Source of the DNA: Monarcha castaneiventris obscurior
Taxonomy: Eukaryota; Chordata; Aves; Passeriformes; Monarchidae
Assembly: GCA_026261815.1 (NCBI GenBank)
Contig: JAMPIT010000230.1
Span: forward strand, 38,214,501 to 38,278,500
Length of the DNA: 64,000 nucleotides
Direction: 5' to 3'
A program made the position numbers and the translations under genes. The notes under the pieces were generated by a model. The model did no database searches and had not been told where the DNA came from. It saw only the letters and a program-made list of their open reading frames with translations. Of the stretch, positions 62,588 to 64,000 are shown piece by piece (within the stretch, counting starts at the first letter, position 1; every line of letters begins with the position of its first letter).

Positions 62588-64000
62588 CCTTTGCTCTTAC
62601 TTTGATTCATGCACATTTTTCTGCCTTCAGTCCTTTGCAAATGCTGTCTGTTCTGTAGCTCTGACATCTCACGGCTATGGAAGATGCAGAGCGGCGCTTT
62701 TATCAGATGGTATCTGTTCTTTCCACCAAGAAATGCCAGTGCAGAAGGATGTTCATTTCATTGCTCTAAAATCTGGTTCATTCTATGTAGGTATATGTAA
62801 ATAAAAATTGCTAGGAATAGCGAGCTATCCGTGCAGGATCAAGTTCAGGTAATACTAAATGTCCTGCAGCAAAAAGCACACACTTGGTAAAGAAACCGAG
62901 GCCTGTGCTTAGGAGCTCCTGGGGTGAACTTATTGCGGTCTTTCAGTACCTGAAGGGGTCCTGTAAGAAATCTGGAGAGAGGCTAGGTGGTCTTTAAGGT
63001 CCCTTTCAACCCAAACCATTCTATGAAACTGTTTAAATATTTGGCAAAGATTTTGCAACAGGAGAAAGTAAACTTAGTAGCTGGAAGAGCAAAGGGTAGG
63101 AATGGTAACTGAAGAAACGTGTCTTCCTTGAAAGCTGCAGCTTCCTTGAACTGCAGCTATGAAAAGAGCTTAAGAAGAAATATTTACATAGAACAAGCCC
63201 TGACGGAGTAGTCAGATATTTTAGACAGAGTGGGCAACATATTATTACCACGTACTTCATTGTTAGTACAGATAGACAAGTTTCATATTCATGTTTACTC
63301 TCAGGGAATATTTACATAGATTCTCTTCAGCTTGAAACATTCTCAAATCAAATAGTTTTCTTTTGAAAAGCCAAGCAATAGAGTGTTATATATAGAAGGG
63401 TATTGAAAAAACAAATAAGAGAAATTTGCAATTCTGCTGCAAATCAGTCTTCTGCTTCAAAAGAAAAGGGCAGAAAAATCCCAGATCATTGTTTCTACAG
63501 AATATTCATAACATTGTGCTTTGTAGAGGAGGCAAAATGACTTCTTCATCTTGCAGATTTCTCTGAAATCCATCATATCTTGGTATATCATGGCACTTCT
63601 GTTAGTGTCATAACACTACTGAATGAAATGAGGTACTGTAAGATAAAAAGTTTGCTTTCAAGAAAAGTGCCATTGTAGTGTTACCTCTGCTCTTGATGTG
63701 ACAGATCATCATGCACAAAAAATATTAAGATACTATTGTCTGAATTCAAATGGAAAAAGGTAAAACATTTATGCTGAAAGATGGCACACTGTTCCTTACG
63801 CATTCTTCCAGATAATAACATGAATTTTTCTAGCTCTCTAAATATAAATCATTCTTTATCATGGATAAACTTGCATTTTTAAAAATTTACTTACTTTGTG
63901 AAAAGGTATTTAATTATGGAACATTTTTCAGGAACCCTTTAATGATCTAAATTCCAGGTTGTGTAATTCACCATGCAAACAACAGTGGGGTAAAACCTTC
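62582..64000 (+). other. RBMS3: Start of the next RBMS3 intron
   Basis: The RRM frame stops soon after the donor, and the MESTEKCE-type continuation expected in the next exon is not found before the window ends. Apart from the CR1 piece at 62926-63028 the sequence is unique and AT-rich, and I see no further coding signal. Confidence 0.8.
62926..63028 (+). mobile_element. CR1 LINE fragment with internal deletion
   Basis: The left half (GAACTTATTGCGGTCTTTCA to GGAGAGA) matches a CR1 segment normally about 250 bp or more from the end. The right half (GGCTAGGTGGTCTTTAAGGT to TTCTATGAAAC) is the 3' terminus. The middle is missing, with the junction near 62981. It lies 345 bp after the RBMS3 exon donor, sense orientation. 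Confidence 0.82.

Noticed and set aside
1..64000. CRISPR arrays, tRNA, rRNA, snRNA, LTR retroviruses, DNA transposons
   Set aside because: I looked for characteristic sequence (spaced repeats, conserved RNA promoter boxes, LTR ends, retroviral protein motifs) and found none convincing; a library search could still reveal highly decayed copies.

Overview
This window looks like avian (at least sauropsid) nuclear DNA and lies almost entirely inside one very large intron. The host clue is repeat content: every interspersed repeat I recognise is a CR1 LINE, most ending in the ATTCTATG-type tail seen in birds, at low density in AT-rich sequence. There are no bacterial or viral gene arrays, operons or CRISPR.

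The only genuine protein-coding sequence I can support is one internal exon on the + strand at 62424-62581. It encodes the first two thirds of an RNA recognition motif (RRM2) of the RBMS/MSSP family, and diagnostic residues point to RBMS3. It has a textbook branch point, pyrimidine tract and AG acceptor, and a GT donor that is weak at +5. The rest is intron: about 62.4 kb upstream and 1.4 kb downstream. I see no upstream RBMS3 exon, so this intron is longer than the window shows, which fits the very large RBMS3 locus of vertebrates.

Layout: 1-22.6 kb is unique intronic sequence with scattered AT-rich, homeodomain- and POU-motif-rich blocks and simple tracts, ending at a 29-nt poly-T. 22.6-34.8 kb is similar, with an A-rich tract and a GA-rich strand-asymmetric tract. 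At 34.8 kb on the - strand is a short decayed C2H2 zinc-finger fragment, followed by a CR1 tail and a GT microsatellite. 37.2-38.4 kb is the most gene-regulatory-looking segment: two CpG clusters, TCF/LEF, PBX-MEIS and FOX-like motifs and a TATA-like box. 42.5-43.0 kb has paired homeodomain sites. 44.9-46.2 kb carries two CR1s in opposite orientation. 50.6-51.7 kb is another conserved-looking block. 52.7-54.7 kb is the longest CR1, with a broken reverse transcriptase. 58.1-58.4 kb is a CR1 with two internal tandem duplications. 59.85-59.95 kb has a cluster of CCAAT boxes. The exon follows at 62.4 kb, with one more deleted CR1 345 bp after it.

There is no gene system here beyond a single RNA-binding-protein gene. 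Remaining interest lies in candidate cis-regulatory elements, repeat structure and splicing of the exon. All conserved-element calls are made by eye from motif content and sequence texture, without alignment. Most long open frames in the window are compatible with chance or are antisense shadows of CR1.
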